NCBI GenBank assembly: GCA_027943245.1
Contig: JANDJZ010000251.1
Span: forward strand, 1 to 64,000
DNA from: Acanthamoeba sp. SK_2022b
Taxonomy: Eukaryota > Discosea > Longamoebia > Acanthamoebidae
DNA length: 64,000 nt
Reading direction: 5' to 3'
Shown: positions 43,301 to 54,600 of the stretch, piece by piece
How the letters are laid out: the number at the start of each line of letters is the position of its first letter
Numbering within the stretch: position 1 is the stretch's first letter
Made by a program: the position numbers and the translations under genes
Notes under the pieces: model-generated
Database searches by the model: none
Told to the model about the DNA's origin: nothing
Seen by the model: the letters and a program-made list of their open reading frames with translations, nothing else

Positions 43301-43944
43301 ATGGTGGGCACGCCCTCGGAAGACGACGAAGGGCTGGTGGGCAGCGAGAAGGGGCCAGGCCGTGGCCGACGAACGCTGCTGCTGCTAACAGCGGAGGCGG
43401 CTTCTGTCTTCTTGTTCTCACGCTTGCTCGCCTTCTTCTCCTTCTTGCCCTCCTTCTTGCTTTTCTTCACCTTCCCGCTCGTGGAAGAAGAGGAAGAGGC
43501 GGTGTTGGTCGAAGCTTCCTCATCCATAGGTGCAACTGGTAGGAGAGACTCTGAGATTGCTTCTGTAGATACGCTACTCGTACTAGTGCCGTTCTGCTCT
43601 CCATCTCCCCCTTCAGAATCAGCCTTTTCCTTCTTTCCCTTTTCTTCAACTTCTTCGTGGTCGCGTTCTGCTTTTCGACTTTCGTCTTCGTTCTTTCTTG
43701 AGGGGTCGCCATCTTCATCAATCGTCGTTAACGATTCCGCACCCAACTCGTTTGAGGGTTCGCTGCTCTTAGGGATGGAACTGGAGGGGGCAGGCGAGTG
43801 TATGGCGTAGCCTCCCGCCTCGGCAGCAGCCTCGATGTCCTCCCACGCGATGGGGCGGTGACGATACGAGGAGATGCTACGATTTGAGCGAAGGGGGCTC
43901 AGCGCATCCTGCGATATCGCGGGCGTCCACTGTCGCTGTTCCAT
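35797..43944 (-). CDS. Very large RasGEF with tandem ubiquitin-like/RA modules
   Basis: Ras-family nucleotide exchange factor. The C-terminal third carries a RasGEF_N module (FMQAFLITYQSFTTPVVLLN) and the CDC25 catalytic domain. The latter is spread over exons including NLNFFDIDDEEIARQITLIE, VVSGWVSSMIVKVELLRNRV, LYALNNFSSLMAFIAGWNTS, LPYLGVYLQDLIFIEEGNP and INFSKRELVASVIREL; stop 35799-35797. The N-terminal two thirds hold about eight repeats of a ubiquitin/RA-like pattern, each a beta hairpin, a TV..AL/LV helix and a Y-G/S-L strand. Examples are TTVQGALEQLFVRNP..SLYGLAL (43.2 kb), TTVKEAVRYLVGKYL..EYSL (42.1 kb), TTVEDLVAAITQFV..YGLFLL (41.0 kb) and STVDDVMKEL..YSAWRVF (40.0 kb). The N-terminus (ATG 43944) is charged and Ser-rich. 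Treating 8.1 kb as one gene is inference from uninterrupted splice continuity. Confidence 0.72.
36225..36287. repeat. (GT)n microsatellite in a RasGEF intron
   Basis: About 31 GT units between two CDC25-domain exons. On the transcript strand this is an AC run. Confidence 0.97.
37329..37384. repeat. (AC)n microsatellite in a RasGEF intron
   Basis: About 28 AC units (GT on the transcript strand) in the intron just after the RasGEF_N exons. Confidence 0.97.
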
Positions 43945-44128
43945 ATGGAGGACCTTACCTCCCGTACAAAATCGCTGGTCTCGAACCAAGCTGAGTTCTT
44001 TCCCCCACTGCGCTCTTCTTCGTTCTTCCCTCCTGTTCGTTAATTATGCGTCGACAAAATTAAAATTTTTATCGGCCTTCATTCTTCGTCTCGATCACAC
44101 ACGACACCCTCCCTTGACCCTTCCTCCT

Positions 44129-45329
44129 CTACTCGGCCTGCTGCACCGGCGGGTCTTTCAAAAAGAAGATCTTCAGTCTGTGTGCGGATCATGAAAGAAG
44201 AAAAGGAGTGAGGAGTGCTGGTCGATTGTATAGCAAGGAGAGAGCCAATGGAGGGGGCACGGCGGGCAACCTGAAGGCATCTACGCCGTTGAGGTAGTAC
44301 CGGCAGAGTCGCTTGTCCTTGATGAAGCCCAGCCTCTCGTAGAGGGCCAAGGAGCCCTTGTTCGTGACTTCGGTTTCCAAAACGACCTCATCGCAACCGT
44401 CCTCCTTCATGGTGTTGATGGCTCTCGTCACCAGTTGCGAGCCTGATCAGATCATCCCCCCGCGCTGGGTGTGAGCCCCTCACACGGTGGTGCACACAGC
44501 GATGCGTGTATGGTTGGAGGAAGAGAGCGATGGACGGGGGGGGGGCAGTAGAAGGCGTACCGATGCCTTTCTTTCGGTAGCCATCCTCCACGGCGAGCAT
44601 GGCAATGTAGCCTCGATAGCTGCCCCTGTGGTTGTCCAGCTTGCACACGATGCTGCCCACCATCCGGTTGGAGCTGGCATCGAAAGCCTGTCGCCACCCC
44701 AGGCAGGATAAGGCCAAAGATCCAATAGGCGCACGCACAACATCAACGTCCGAGCGCAGTACCAGAACGCAGAGTCGAGGCCAATTGTTGATAAAGTAGC
44801 GATAGGTGTAGATCGAGTAGGGCTCGGAGAGGTCCTTGGCAAACAGTTCCATGATGGCCTGCATCTGAGACTCGTCCTGGTATGTGTCGTAGCGAATGCC
44901 ATTCACAACTGCCGGCACTGGCACCGCGCTCCCGTTTGATGATCGCTCTCTGCCGCAGCCAGTTTGCAAGACGTAATTGTTACCAGCTGAACATATCTAT
45001 GTTTGAATCGAGCCACCAGTGCGCACAATCTCGGCGTGCGGCCACAGTGCTCTCTCGAGGGACAATCTTGAAGTGATTGGGCGAGAGAGGTACGATTGCT
45101 TTGCATTTTGGCCTTCCGGAGTAGCATTGGCACTCTTCTTCTTTCTGCGTCGCGACTTCTTGACCTTCTCGCCTTCCAGCGGTATCCCTGGTGCCTCAAC
45201 CTTCTCTGGCTGCTCTTGCTCCGGTGTTGTGACTTCTGTGGCTGTTTCTTCCATCCCTTCCGCGTAGCTGTTCTGCTTTGGTTTTATCCTAAATTTTTTG
45301 TTCTTCGCACCTCGTGGTATGTGTGGCAT
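44129..45329 (-). CDS. NAA30: NatC catalytic subunit, N-alpha-acetyltransferase 30
   Basis: GNAT-fold enzyme that acetylates N-terminal Met before hydrophobic residues, using acetyl-CoA. The start is ATG 45329. The first exon encodes a basic/acidic extension (RRRKKKS) absent from minimal NatC subunits. It splices near 45088 to about 44945. The catalytic domain then matches NAA30 closely: [53 protein letters not shown] (acetyl-CoA loop R/Q-x-x-G-x-G/A form), [20 protein letters not shown] and [15 protein letters not shown] last small exon gives [15 protein letters not shown] and a TAG at 44131-44129; this is preferred over reading on into the intron because NAA30 proteins end with RLK-type residues there. 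Divergent from Acinus. Confidence 0.9.
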
Positions 45330-45516
45330 GCGACTTAGTAAAAAGTGGCTTTTTCTTTGCTCCTTCTTTCTTGGCCTCGCTTGCCTCTGATCTCGCACAC
45401 CCCCAAAGGGCTCAAGCGCAACATTTTGGCTCTCATCTCAGCGCCACGAATCGAAATTAGCGCAGAATTACACTGTGAGAGGTAGTCTTGGCGAAATCGA
45501 CGCACTCGATTTTCCA
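45330..45516. promoter_or_regulatory. Bidirectional promoter, NAA30 / Acinus
   Basis: Only 187 bp separate the divergent start codons, so both genes must share or abut promoters. No TATA box is evident; the region is mixed with T-rich and CG-containing parts. Confidence 0.5.
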
Positions 45517-47665
45517 ATGTCGGGACACAGCGTGAATGGAAAGAAGGTGGAGGACATGCTCGTGAAGGAGCTTCAAGCCGAGCTCAAGAAGCGGAATGCC
45601 AGTACGACGGGACGCAAGGCAGATCTGTTCCAGCGTCTCGTTGACCTGATGGACCAAGAGAAACCCGAGGAAGAGGAGGCAAAGGACGCCCCGGCCAGAA
45701 AGGGGGAGACAAATGGAGAGGCCGAAGTGGAAGCTGTAGGAAACAACACCACCACCACCACGGCGGCAGCTGAAACCGAGGAATCGGCGACCGCGAAGGA
45801 GGAGGCACAACAACAACCAGAAGTCCTTCAGGAGAGCCAGCCCGAAACGCAGGAGCAGGCCAGTGAGGAAGCCGCCCCCGCGAAGCAGGAGGAGAAAGCA
45901 GGGGAGAGCGAACCCAAGCCCGAGGCAGAGGCCGCCCAGCAACCAGAAGATATGGAAGGGGAGAGGGAGCAGAGAAAGCGCAAATTGGATGAAGATGTGG
46001 ACGTCGCCAAGGGCGATAACGCAGGGGAGCAGCACGCCCAACAGGCGGTGTCTCATGCGGCCGAAGGAGAGGTCGCCGAGCAGCCCGCTAACGGTGAGGC
46101 AGCTGCGAAGAGACAGAAGCGCGACGACTCGGCCGACGCTCAGCAGCGCGGCAAGCGTCTCTTCGGCAACGCACTCCCCACCCGCGAGCCGCGTGACAAG
46201 GAGGCGTCGGCGGAGGACTCACACGCTCACGATAGGTACCACACTCACGCATGCACACTACCGCGCCATGAGGGGCGCTCATGCATCCCTTCGTCCGTGC
46301 CAGGCGCCGCGAGAGGGAGCGTGACAGAGGCCGAGAGCGCGAAAGGCAGCAAGAGCCCGAGCGGTCCGAGCCTGTCACTCACAAGGCTGTCCCCGCTGCT
46401 CCGCGTCGTGCCTCGCAATCAGACCTGATCGAACCCGAGCCTCGCACCAAGGCACTCGACTGTACTCGCTTCCTATCACCAAAATTCAGGCCTTGTTGTG
46501 CCGTGCCACTGACCATCACGTGTGCCTCCTCCTCATCCAGCCGTGCCTCCTCCCTCCAGCGAGCCCACCAACACGCTGCTGGTACGCAATTTTGTGCGTC
46601 CTTTCACCTTGAGGGCCGTAAAAGATCTTCTAGCAGAGACAGGCGCTGTCACGAACTTTTGGATGAACGACATCAAAACGCACTGCTATGTTTCGGTAAC
46701 GGACCACCGCCACCCCTCCCCCCCCGGACCTTTTGCGACCTCGCTGACGGAAATCGCCTGTCTCGTACTGCAGTACGAGAGCGTGGAGCAGGCCACTGCC
46801 ACGAGGGACGCCCTCTACGGGCTGATTTGGCCCTCGGGCAACACCTCGAAGCCCCTCACGGCCGAGTTCGCGTCGGCCAAAGAGCTCGAAGAGAAGGCCC
46901 CGCCCAAGGGCGTGGCCGAGGAAAAGGCCCCGGAGCGAGGTCGCGAGAGGGAACGGTGAGTTGCCCCCCCCTTCATGTCCCCCTACATGGGCGCCCGTGC
47001 CGTGGGTTGCCTGCTAACCGCTCGTGCCTCTCCCGCTTTCAAACTCGCAGCCGAGGAGCTGAACAGCCACAGCGAAGGGAGAAGCCTGCCCCTGGTGCGT
47101 GATCCACTCGAGACTGTGGCCATGCGTGTTCCATGCGCGAGTTGGAGGGCGCTGCTGACTGGTCATCGGTGCTTTCGTTTGCTCCCTCCCTCCCTCCTCA
47201 CAAAAAAAAAAAAACAGAGCCTCGTGGCCCTACTCTGGACGACCTGTTCAGGAAGACGAACGCCAAGCCGCCCATCTACTACATGCCGCTCACTGATGAA
47301 GAGATTGCGCAGAAGGAGCAGGAGAAAGAGGAGAGGGAAAGGCTGGAGAAGGAGCGTCTCCAAAAGGAGCGCGAAGAGCGTGAGAGAAAGAGAAGGAGGA
47401 GGAGCAGCAGCAGCAGGAGGTACATCCACAACCCTCTCCCCCTTCTCGTACGTGGATTGACGCGCTCTGGTTGTGCAGCTCAAGCCGCAGCCGTAGTCGC
47501 AGTCGTGGCAGGAGGAGGAGAAGCCCATCGAGGAGCTCTTCATCCAGGAGCCGTAGCCCCTCGTCCTCGAGAAGCCGCAGCCGCAGCCGGAGGAGGAGCC
47601 CGTCCAGGAGCTCTTCGTCCAGGAGTCGCAGCAGGAGCCCTTCCAGGGGCCGCAGCCGCAGCTAG
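45517..47665 (+). CDS. Acinus-like SAP/RRM/RS protein (ASAP complex)
   Basis: Component of the ASAP/PSAP assembly with RNPS1 and SAP18 on exon-junction complexes. Domains in order: a SAP domain at about residues 10-45 (VEDMLVKELQAELKKRNAST...ADLFQRLVDLM); a long acidic, Gln/Ala-rich region with KRQKR; an RRM split over two exons (NTLLVRNFVRPFTLRAVKDL ... WMNDIKTHCYVS, then YESVEQATATRDALYGLIWP); the RSB motif that binds RNPS1-SAP18 (GPTLDDLFRKTNAKPPIYYM PLTD, quoted with a break); an Arg/Glu helix; and a C-terminal RS/SR repeat. ATG 45517, TAG 47663-47665. The full architecture matches animal and plant Acinus. Confidence 0.9.
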
Positions 47666-47913
47666 TGGCCACTGCTGCACTACTCGGGTTCCGTGTATCG
47701 CGAGACGTCCCACACAGCGCAAGGAACATCGCGCAACACCGTGTAGCTAGGGGGTTAGCCGGCGAGAACACTTTCCGGGCTTGATTGCGATCGAAAACAC
47801 ATTTATCTGTTTGTCAACGGCCACCCCACCCCTAGATCAACGGCTAGGCGCATAGTTGGCTATTCGCCGGCGGCATAACGGCCCTCGTGCAGCGAAGCGT
47901 GGGCCCAACGTTG

Positions 47914-47956
47914 GAAAAGCGCGCCAACAGATTTTGGCGCCAAGCCTTTTGGCGCG
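47914..47956. promoter_or_regulatory. Cluster of E2F-like TTTTGGCGC sites
   Basis: TTTTGGCGCC (47932-47941, extending to a partial palindrome) and TTTTGGCGCG (47947-47956) lie in tandem about 110-135 bp before the SAP-domain gene, with an AAAAGCGCGCC just upstream (about 47914). They match E2F/DP consensus sites and parallel the palindrome before the DEK-like gene. Confidence 0.55.
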
Positions 47957-48039
47957 AACGCCGGGACGTCGTACAAAACCTGGGCACTCGCGGTTGTGCT
48001 TGCTTTCATCGTCCACCAGGCACACCGCACACTCCTCCA

Positions 48040-48047
48040 TATATAAG
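48040..48047 (+). promoter_or_regulatory. TATA box of the SAP-domain gene
   Basis: TATATAAG begins 25 bp before the ATG at 48065, so transcription would start almost at the start codon, giving a very short 5' leader. A CATACACACAAC sequence lies between. Confidence 0.55.
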
Positions 48048-48064
48048 TCGCGCATACACACAAC

Positions 48065-49374
48065 ATGAGTAACCCCACCCTCGAAGATCTCCTCCGCAAG
48101 ATCCCCGCCCGCTCGCTCGTCCAGCTCGCTGAATCGGACAAGAATCTGGCTCTCGCCGTCGAGGAGGCCAGCACCAACAAGAAGGGCGAGAGGAAGCCTC
48201 TGGCCAACGCCGACGCCCGCAAGATCATTCAGAGCGAGGTCCGCCGCATTGCCACCAAGATCCTCGCCGAAACCATGACCAACAAGCAGCGCGCCGACGC
48301 CGTCGCCAAGCTCAACATCAACCACGAAGAGCAGGGCAACAACCCCAAGAGCACCCGCGTGCATAAGAAGAGGCTCCTGGAGGCTCTCGGCGCCTCGGGT
48401 GTTGAGGAGTTCCTCAAGGAGAACGTCGACGTTGATGACCTCGTCGAGATTGGTAAGGCGTTCCGGCTCGAGCTCTCCGCCAAGGCCGGTGAGGAGAAGC
48501 TTGCCAGCCAGATCAACAACCAGATCGAGTACGAGGCTTTTGCGGCTTTCCTGGAGTCCTTCAACAACTCGGTCCTCCTCGATGTTGCCTTCGAAATGAA
48601 GCTCTCCAAGGCCACTACCACCGCCGCCAACGGTACCGTCGTCGAGGCCATCCTTACCGAAACTGAGATCAAGGACCTCAAGAAGAAGACTACCAAGAAG
48701 ACTGTCAAGGTCTCCAAGAGCAAGCCCAAGCTGGCCAAGGGCGTTGTCTACGAGGACGTCTACCAGTGGTACGCATGCGCATTTTCCTCGAACGCATTTC
48801 TCGCTACGAACCTGAAATCTAAATAGATTTCGAAATTCGTGACGTTTCTACTTGTAACTTGCTTAGGTACACCCTGGAGGAGCTCAAGGAGTTCGCCAAG
48901 GAGAACGAGCTTCTGGTCTCCGGTACCAAGAAGGAGCTCATCAAGCGCATCATCGCCTGGTTCGAAGGCGACAAGGAGAACACCACCGTAGAGGGCCTGA
49001 AGGAGAAGAAGGAGAAGCTTGCGGCCAAGAAGAAGGCCACCAAGAAGACCACCAAGAAGTCCTCCAAGAAGTCGGGTGACGAGGGCGAGAAGGAGGAGAA
49101 GGAGACCAAGCCCTCAAAGAAGGAGACCGCCGCCGCCACCAAGAAGGAGACCGCTGCCGCCGCCAAGAAGGAGGCTGCGGCCGCGGCTGCCGCTGAGGAG
49201 AAGGAAGAAGAGAAGGCGGAAGAGGAGCTCGACCTCGACAGCCTCTCCTCCTACGACCTGACCAAGCTCAAGAAGTACTGCAGCGATGAGGGCATCGAGG
49301 TCACTGGAAGGAACAAGCAGGCCTACATCGACGCCATCCTCAAGTACAACCAGGACGACGAGGAGGGCCAGTAA
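48065..49374 (+). CDS. Two-SAP-domain nuclear protein
   Basis: Exons 48065-48768 and 48867-49374 join within a Trp codon (QW|YTLEEL) to give 403 aa. Residues 1-235 are helical and basic/acidic mixed (MSNPTLEDLLRKIPARSLVQ start); I do not recognise this part. After the intron comes a SAP motif (YTLEELKEFAKENELLVSGT...KKELIKRIIAWF), then a long Lys/Glu/Ala tract (about 49000-49200) like a histone-H1 tail. A second SAP motif closes the protein (LSSYDLTKLKKYCSDEGIEV...KQAYIDAILKY). Two SAP motifs plus a basic tail indicate scaffold/chromatin DNA binding. Codon use is strongly C/G-ended, suggesting high expression, in line with the TATA box and E2F-like sites upstream. Confidence 0.85.
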
Positions 49375-49754
49375 GCCGTCATGGTCACCATCACATCACC
49401 AAGCAGAGAGAGGGGGGGGGTCAAGTTTTGAGCTCGCCGCCACCGAGCCGGCTGGGCGAAGGGGGCAGGACCAATCTCCTGTTTGCCGCCTTCACACGCC
49501 CCACCACGGCAGCAGTACTGTTTGCCAAATAAATATGTACAATCGCAACGAAGAAGCGTTTTATGACTACCTCGTGCTTACCCAAACACCAAAGAATCAC
49601 GTCCCACGCGGAGTGGTGTTGGTCTCGGGTAGAGCCTCGCGTGATGTGAATTCTCGCGATGCGGTAGCAATAGCGATTGGCGCACCTGAGCCGGACTCGC
49701 GGCAGAATTCGCCCGAGAGGCGCTTTAGCCAGTCCGCAAGAACTTGTTCAAGTT

Positions 49755-49827
49755 GCCTTGCTAGCTCAGTCGGTAGAGCGTCAGTCTCATAATCTGAAGG
49801 TCGTGAGTTCGATCCTCACGTGAGGCA
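49755..49827 (+). tRNA. tRNA-Met (CAT), elongator type
   Basis: Full cloverleaf in 73 nt. Acceptor GCCTTGC pairs with GTGAGGC (two G-T pairs) plus discriminator A. The D arm is GCTC-AGTCGGTA-GAGC, and the anticodon loop CTCATAA has CAT at 34-36. The T arm is GTGAG-TTCGATC-CTCAC, perfectly paired. No intron. One T-T mismatch at the base of the anticodon stem. A TTTT follows about 8 nt downstream as a Pol III stop. The absence of initiator features in the T loop supports elongator Met. Confidence 0.96.
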
Positions 49828-49906
49828 CTTCCCCTTTTGCGAAATGCAACTTTGCTCACAGTCTTTCCACAATCCCAGCCACAGGCCTTACGAGAACACA
49901 AAAGCA

Positions 49907-51590
49907 ATGGAAGAGGCCTGCCGGAAAGGCGAGGACAAGGTTACCGACTGGGCGGCATCAATCGATCCAGTGTGCAACTCTGTTCTCTACTACGCCTGCA
50001 AATGTGGAGTTCTGCCGCCATCTCGTTCAACACTCTTCGGCACCCAAAGGCGGGAGCGCAGGGTGCTTGCCTCTGAGCGCGGCAGAGAAGGGGCGAAGAA
50101 CCCAACACCCAATTTCTTCTTTGCCGTGCGGATCTACGATGCTGAAGTAATCCACAGCTCCAAGGCTTTACAGCACCACCTCATGGATGAAGAGGCTAGG
50201 CTGTGGCCCACAGCACGCGACACGCTACCAAACGATGCTACCGACTGTCAAGATGGGGCTTGGCCAGGCGGCAGCAAGCGAGGACTGGGGCGCTACATGA
50301 TCGATGTGAGCCGCAAGCTGCACGTCACCCTGTTCGTTGTGTGCGCCCCCACACCCGCACTCCTCGCCCGCACCCAATCTCTCTGCACCACATGGGTGGC
50401 CCATCTTCGCAGCCGCTCGACGGGCGCACATTCTCCTGTACGTGTCCCCCTCCCCACACGCCTCGCGTCGCGCTCGCCTGGTCACTGATGGCGCCTAGCC
50501 CTGCAGTTCGAGATGTCGGTGGGGAGCGTTCGTTGCTTCAACAAAGGACGAGGCCAGTTCGTGTTGTGGGCCGGCATCGAGGATCCCACTCCGCTCGAAC
50601 GGCTTGCTCGTATGACTTCCCCACCACCACCACCACCACCACCACCACCACCACCACCACCACCACCACCACCACCACCACCACCACCTGTCCTTCTTTC
50701 AAACACTGCTGCCATGCTGCCCACCACCAGCTCCAACCGCCGCGCAACACTCGCCCAGGTGATCTGCACGGCTGGTTTGTGCAGCACGAGCCGTCCCTGC
50801 TCCAATCGATCACGTGGCCGTCCTTCACGCCGCACGCCACCATCCTCAAGGTGCGCAGCTTCGGCCGAGGCCAGTCGTCCCGAGGCGGTGGCGGCCATGA
50901 TTCATCGCCGGGAGCACGCGTTCTTCGCATTCTGCGCCCCTCGCCGCTGGCCAACGCGCCACTGGCCAATGATCAGCACCAGGAAGAAGGTGATGAGCAA
51001 GAATGCGTGGAAGGTGAGACTATCGTATACAAGGGAAGACCACGAGAAGGCCATGGCCATAACAATGACGACTCGTCTAGCACGACCAAGCCGAACGCGA
51101 ACGCCGAGGCCGCCAGGGGGAGGAGGCGAGGCGGAGGGAGAGGTGGCTGGCAGGGCGCACGGGGCCAGAAGAAGAGCGACCAGGAGGTGCTGGACGCGGG
51201 GCGTCGCTTTGGGCGACAGGCGGTGGAGTGCATCGAGCTACTGGCCATGCAGGGCCGCGAGACCGTCGATGAACGCGGTCGAGGCGGTTACCCTGTCTAT
51301 GGGCGGCTCTTCCTGGATCGCTCCCGGTTTAACCCCCCTCCAATTTGCCCGCTGTGCTGTGCTTGCTCACATGCTCCTCTCTCCCTCCCCTCTGGGACAG
51401 GGCGAGCGAATATCTGGACCGGGAGTGGGAGCTGCCTCTGCCACGCGAGGAGAGGCCCGAGGGTCCGGGCTTGGCGATCCCGCACACGCCTGACGACGAG
51501 TGGAACGCGTGGCTAGCCTCGGTCCCGCCGCAGCATGACGCGCTGGTCTACTGGGCCGTGCTCGCCCGATCGGACTGCGCAGGCAGCTAA
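49907..51590 (+). CDS. Uncharacterised multi-exon protein
   Basis: I do not recognise the family. The start is taken at ATG 49907 (MEEACRKGEDKVTDWAASID); an in-frame ATG at 49844 is also possible, but anything earlier overlaps the tRNA. Exons inferred: VRIYDAEVIHSSKALQHHLM ... GLGRYMIDVSRKLHVT (about 50130-50330), FEMSVGSVRCFNKGRGQFVL (about 50510-50609), GDLHGWFVQHEPSLLQSITW (from 50760), and the last exon from about 51402, ending LARSDCAGS at TAA 51588-51590. The intron 50610-50759 contains a (CCA)n tract. A GRRRGGGRGGW RG-rich segment near 51120 hints at RNA or nucleic-acid binding. The beta-rich core is conserved-looking, but no function is claimed. Confidence 0.6.
50621..50688. repeat. 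(CCA)n trinucleotide tract in an intron
   Basis: About 22 CCA units between a donor (CTC|GTATGA at 50610) and an acceptor (CCCAG at 50759). Read as coding it would be poly-Pro, but the flanking exons join in frame without it. Confidence 0.9.
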
Positions 51591-51655
51591 TCTTTTTCTG
51601 ATAACTCAGCGATAGACGCAATAAACAGCGTTGAATGAGCTAGCGGCTCATACGA

Positions 51656-54600
51656 TCAACACACGAACGTGGGGTCGAGCTCGCACAGGATCTCAACCTC
51701 CTTGGCCGCAGCCGATTCCAGGCTCGGCTGCTCCCTCTTGTCGTCATCTTCGTCGGTGTAGAGGCTGCCGCAGTCCCAGGCCTCGCGCAGGACGGAATGC
51801 ACCGGGAAGTTGCCCTCTTCACCGTCCCACGTCGTCACCCGGGCCATCTCGGTCAGGAAATCCAACACGGCCTGCGCAAAGGGCGTCGTCTCCATCGAGC
51901 CTTCACCGTCGCCGCCGCGTTGGAATCGTCCGCTAACCTTGCGCGCGTCCCCCATGGCGGTGTTGGCGTCACAGAGCGAAAGCCCGAGCAGTCGGCCGAC
52001 GAACTCGATGGCCTCCGTGGCCATTACGCGCTTCTTGAGCCCCATGTCCGATAAATGGCGGTTGAGCATCAGCACGAGGCCCTCATCGCCATCTCCGCCT
52101 TCGATCTTCCTGCTGTGGCCGCCCTCTTCCACCAGCGACGCTTCCTTGTTCGCGTCCATGTCGCCCTCGAACTCTTCCTGCAGATGATCCTCCTCGACCT
52201 GGGCGTTGGCGGCGAGAGAGGCGAGCATGGCGCACAAGCGCGGGTGGCTGCCCACCACGCGGGCGGTCACCATCGCTTGCGCGTGCGCGCCCGTGTAGCA
52301 GTTGGCCGTTTTGGTCGACACGCCGAGCACCAACTTCACGGGAAGGAACGCGACCGACTCCGCATCGGCCTGACTGGCGTCGATGTCATGGCCGGCGACC
52401 GTCTGGGCAGCGCGGCGGAATGCCTCGGCCGACACAGGGAAGGCCAGCTGTACCGTGCTGTCGGAGAAGTCGGAGTATTCGCCCGGGCTCAGTTCCATCG
52501 AGCGCGCGTAGACCACCCTAAGCTGTTTGGCCACCTGTCGCATGTCGGAGATGACTACTGAGCTTATGTCCACGCGCAAGCGTGTGGCATTGGAGGAGAA
52601 GAGGAGCGTACCTGACAGCCGTCGACGCGCGAGAGAGCAAAGTCTTGGTGCTCAGCGGGCGGCCACGGGTCGCCGCCCTGCTTGCGCCGCTCGATGTAGG
52701 ACATGGCGCGCGCTAGCCGCTGCTGGCCCAAAAACCGCCTTACGCGCCTGACCACCAGCTCATGTGCCTTTGCCATCCGTTCGCACCCCAATCGACCATC
52801 AATAAAATCAACAATACGCAAATTGAAAAGAGCGTAGAAAATGATACGGTAATGACAAAATAATAATAATAATGATAACAATGATAATAATAATAAAATT
52901 ACCCCTGTATATGCAGGCTGACGTTTGTCCAAGAAGGCATGTAACTGGGCCACGTAGTCCTTCATCGCTTGCCGCTTGTGGCGCTTCAGATTGGTGGCCT
53001 CTGCCAGCACGCGGTTCTGGATGGCGGGGCGGCGGGAGGAACGCCCCCTGTGCCTGGTGCTGCCAGTGTCGGCGTCGTCCTCGCCGCAATCCTCCCACAG
53101 CAGTTCCACGTCTTCCTTCCACGTGAAGCCGAGACAGGCCAGCAGCGCGGTGAGGACCTCCATCCCCTTCCACGCCTGGTCGTCATCATCGCCGTCGCCG
53201 TCGGCCGCAGGCTGGCCGGTGAGACCCAGGCACCGCCACAGCTTGAGCAGCACGCTGAACTTTGCAGTCGTCTGCTCCACGATGTGGCCGCGCGAGCGGT
53301 AGTAGTCAAAAAGGACCACCGCGAGTGGCTTGTCCTTCTTTCCCGCTTCATCGCCCGCATCGCCATCCATCGCGTCGCCGTCACCGTCGTCACCAGACCG
53401 GAGGTGTCCCTTCCAAGTGGCCGACGAGGTGTGCAGCTCGGCAAATACCTGCAGGTCCCATCCCTCGTCGCGGTGGTCCCACGCCTGCAGCACACTCAGC
53501 GCGATCTCGACACGCTCTGCCCCCCCCCCACACAAATAACGCCAGTGGTCAGACCGACAGGAGCAAAAACAAAAAGGACAACATTGCCCTTGCAGTGTTG
53601 TTGTGTCGGCTTACCTTGGGGCTGATCGGGCAGGCCGAGGGACAGGCACGCATTGATGCCGAGCGCATACGAGTTACACAGGTAGTCGTCCTCCCGCTGC
53701 ATGTACTCGACCTGGAGCAGTGGCAGGGACGCAGCACGGACGCTGTCTTGGCCGGCCACGGTGGCCGCCCAGGGTGAGAGCAGCTGCTGCTGGAGGGCGC
53801 GTAGCTTGGCCGGCTCGAACTCCCACTGGCGCCACACGTACTGCAGTACCTCATTCAGCCTTTTTTTGTTGTCGGACACAGGTGCACGCACGCAACCACA
53901 CGTTCCATAACTCAGATCAGAGTGTGCGAGGTCACATGAGAGGAGGAGGCAGGTGCCGGGCTGTGCGTACCGAGCCTGGTGAAGGCGAGCCTGCACTACG
54001 CCCAGGGTAAGACCGGCCATCTTGTGGAACCGCTCCTTGGCGCGGGCAGCCTCCGGCGAATTGGACAGGAGTGGTAGGGCGGCCTCGCTGGCCTCCGTGC
54101 CTGCAACAGCAGAATCGATCGCGGAGGAGGCGCTGGACGGGAAGAACTTGTGGGCCAGGAACTGGTCGAGAGGCGCGTTGAGGACAGCGAACAGGGAGAG
54201 GCCAGCAAGCTTGTGGGCGCCGAGGGCGTGATCGACGGCGCTCCTGATACCGCGGCTGGTGAGCCGCAGTGCTGCCACGCTGCTCCATTCCATGTGGGCA
54301 GTGGACCACTGTCGGCTCACAGCAGCAACCACACGACTGATCGATATGGAGGAGATAGAGGAGGCACTGTGAGTAGTGCAGCTCGGACAGTTTAAAGGCT
54401 TTGGTCGCGTACTAGGGACAAAGCTGACGCCGGCGCTTCTCTCGGGCCAGCATTGCCTGCTCGGCAGCCTCCTCCTCGCCTGGCGCCACGTTGTCCCAAT
54501 CGAGCTCCCCTTCAAACATCGCGCTCTCGGCGCGCACATGGCACAGGTCGGGTACTTGCGTCGCCGTGTCCATCGTTTCTATTCCAAAGAAAGAAGTCAG

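Noticed and set aside
46281..47102. A separate 273-codon ORF inside Acinus
   Set aside because: It reads across introns of the Acinus gene; the RRM and RSB motifs occur in other frames at the same place.
49661..49754. A second tRNA-like segment upstream of tRNA-Met
   Set aside because: No cloverleaf could be formed; only the 49755-49827 sequence folds fully.
50538..50969. Poly-Pro/poly-Gly ORFs near 50.6 kb
   Set aside because: The (CCA)n tract falls inside an intron; flanking exons join in frame without it.
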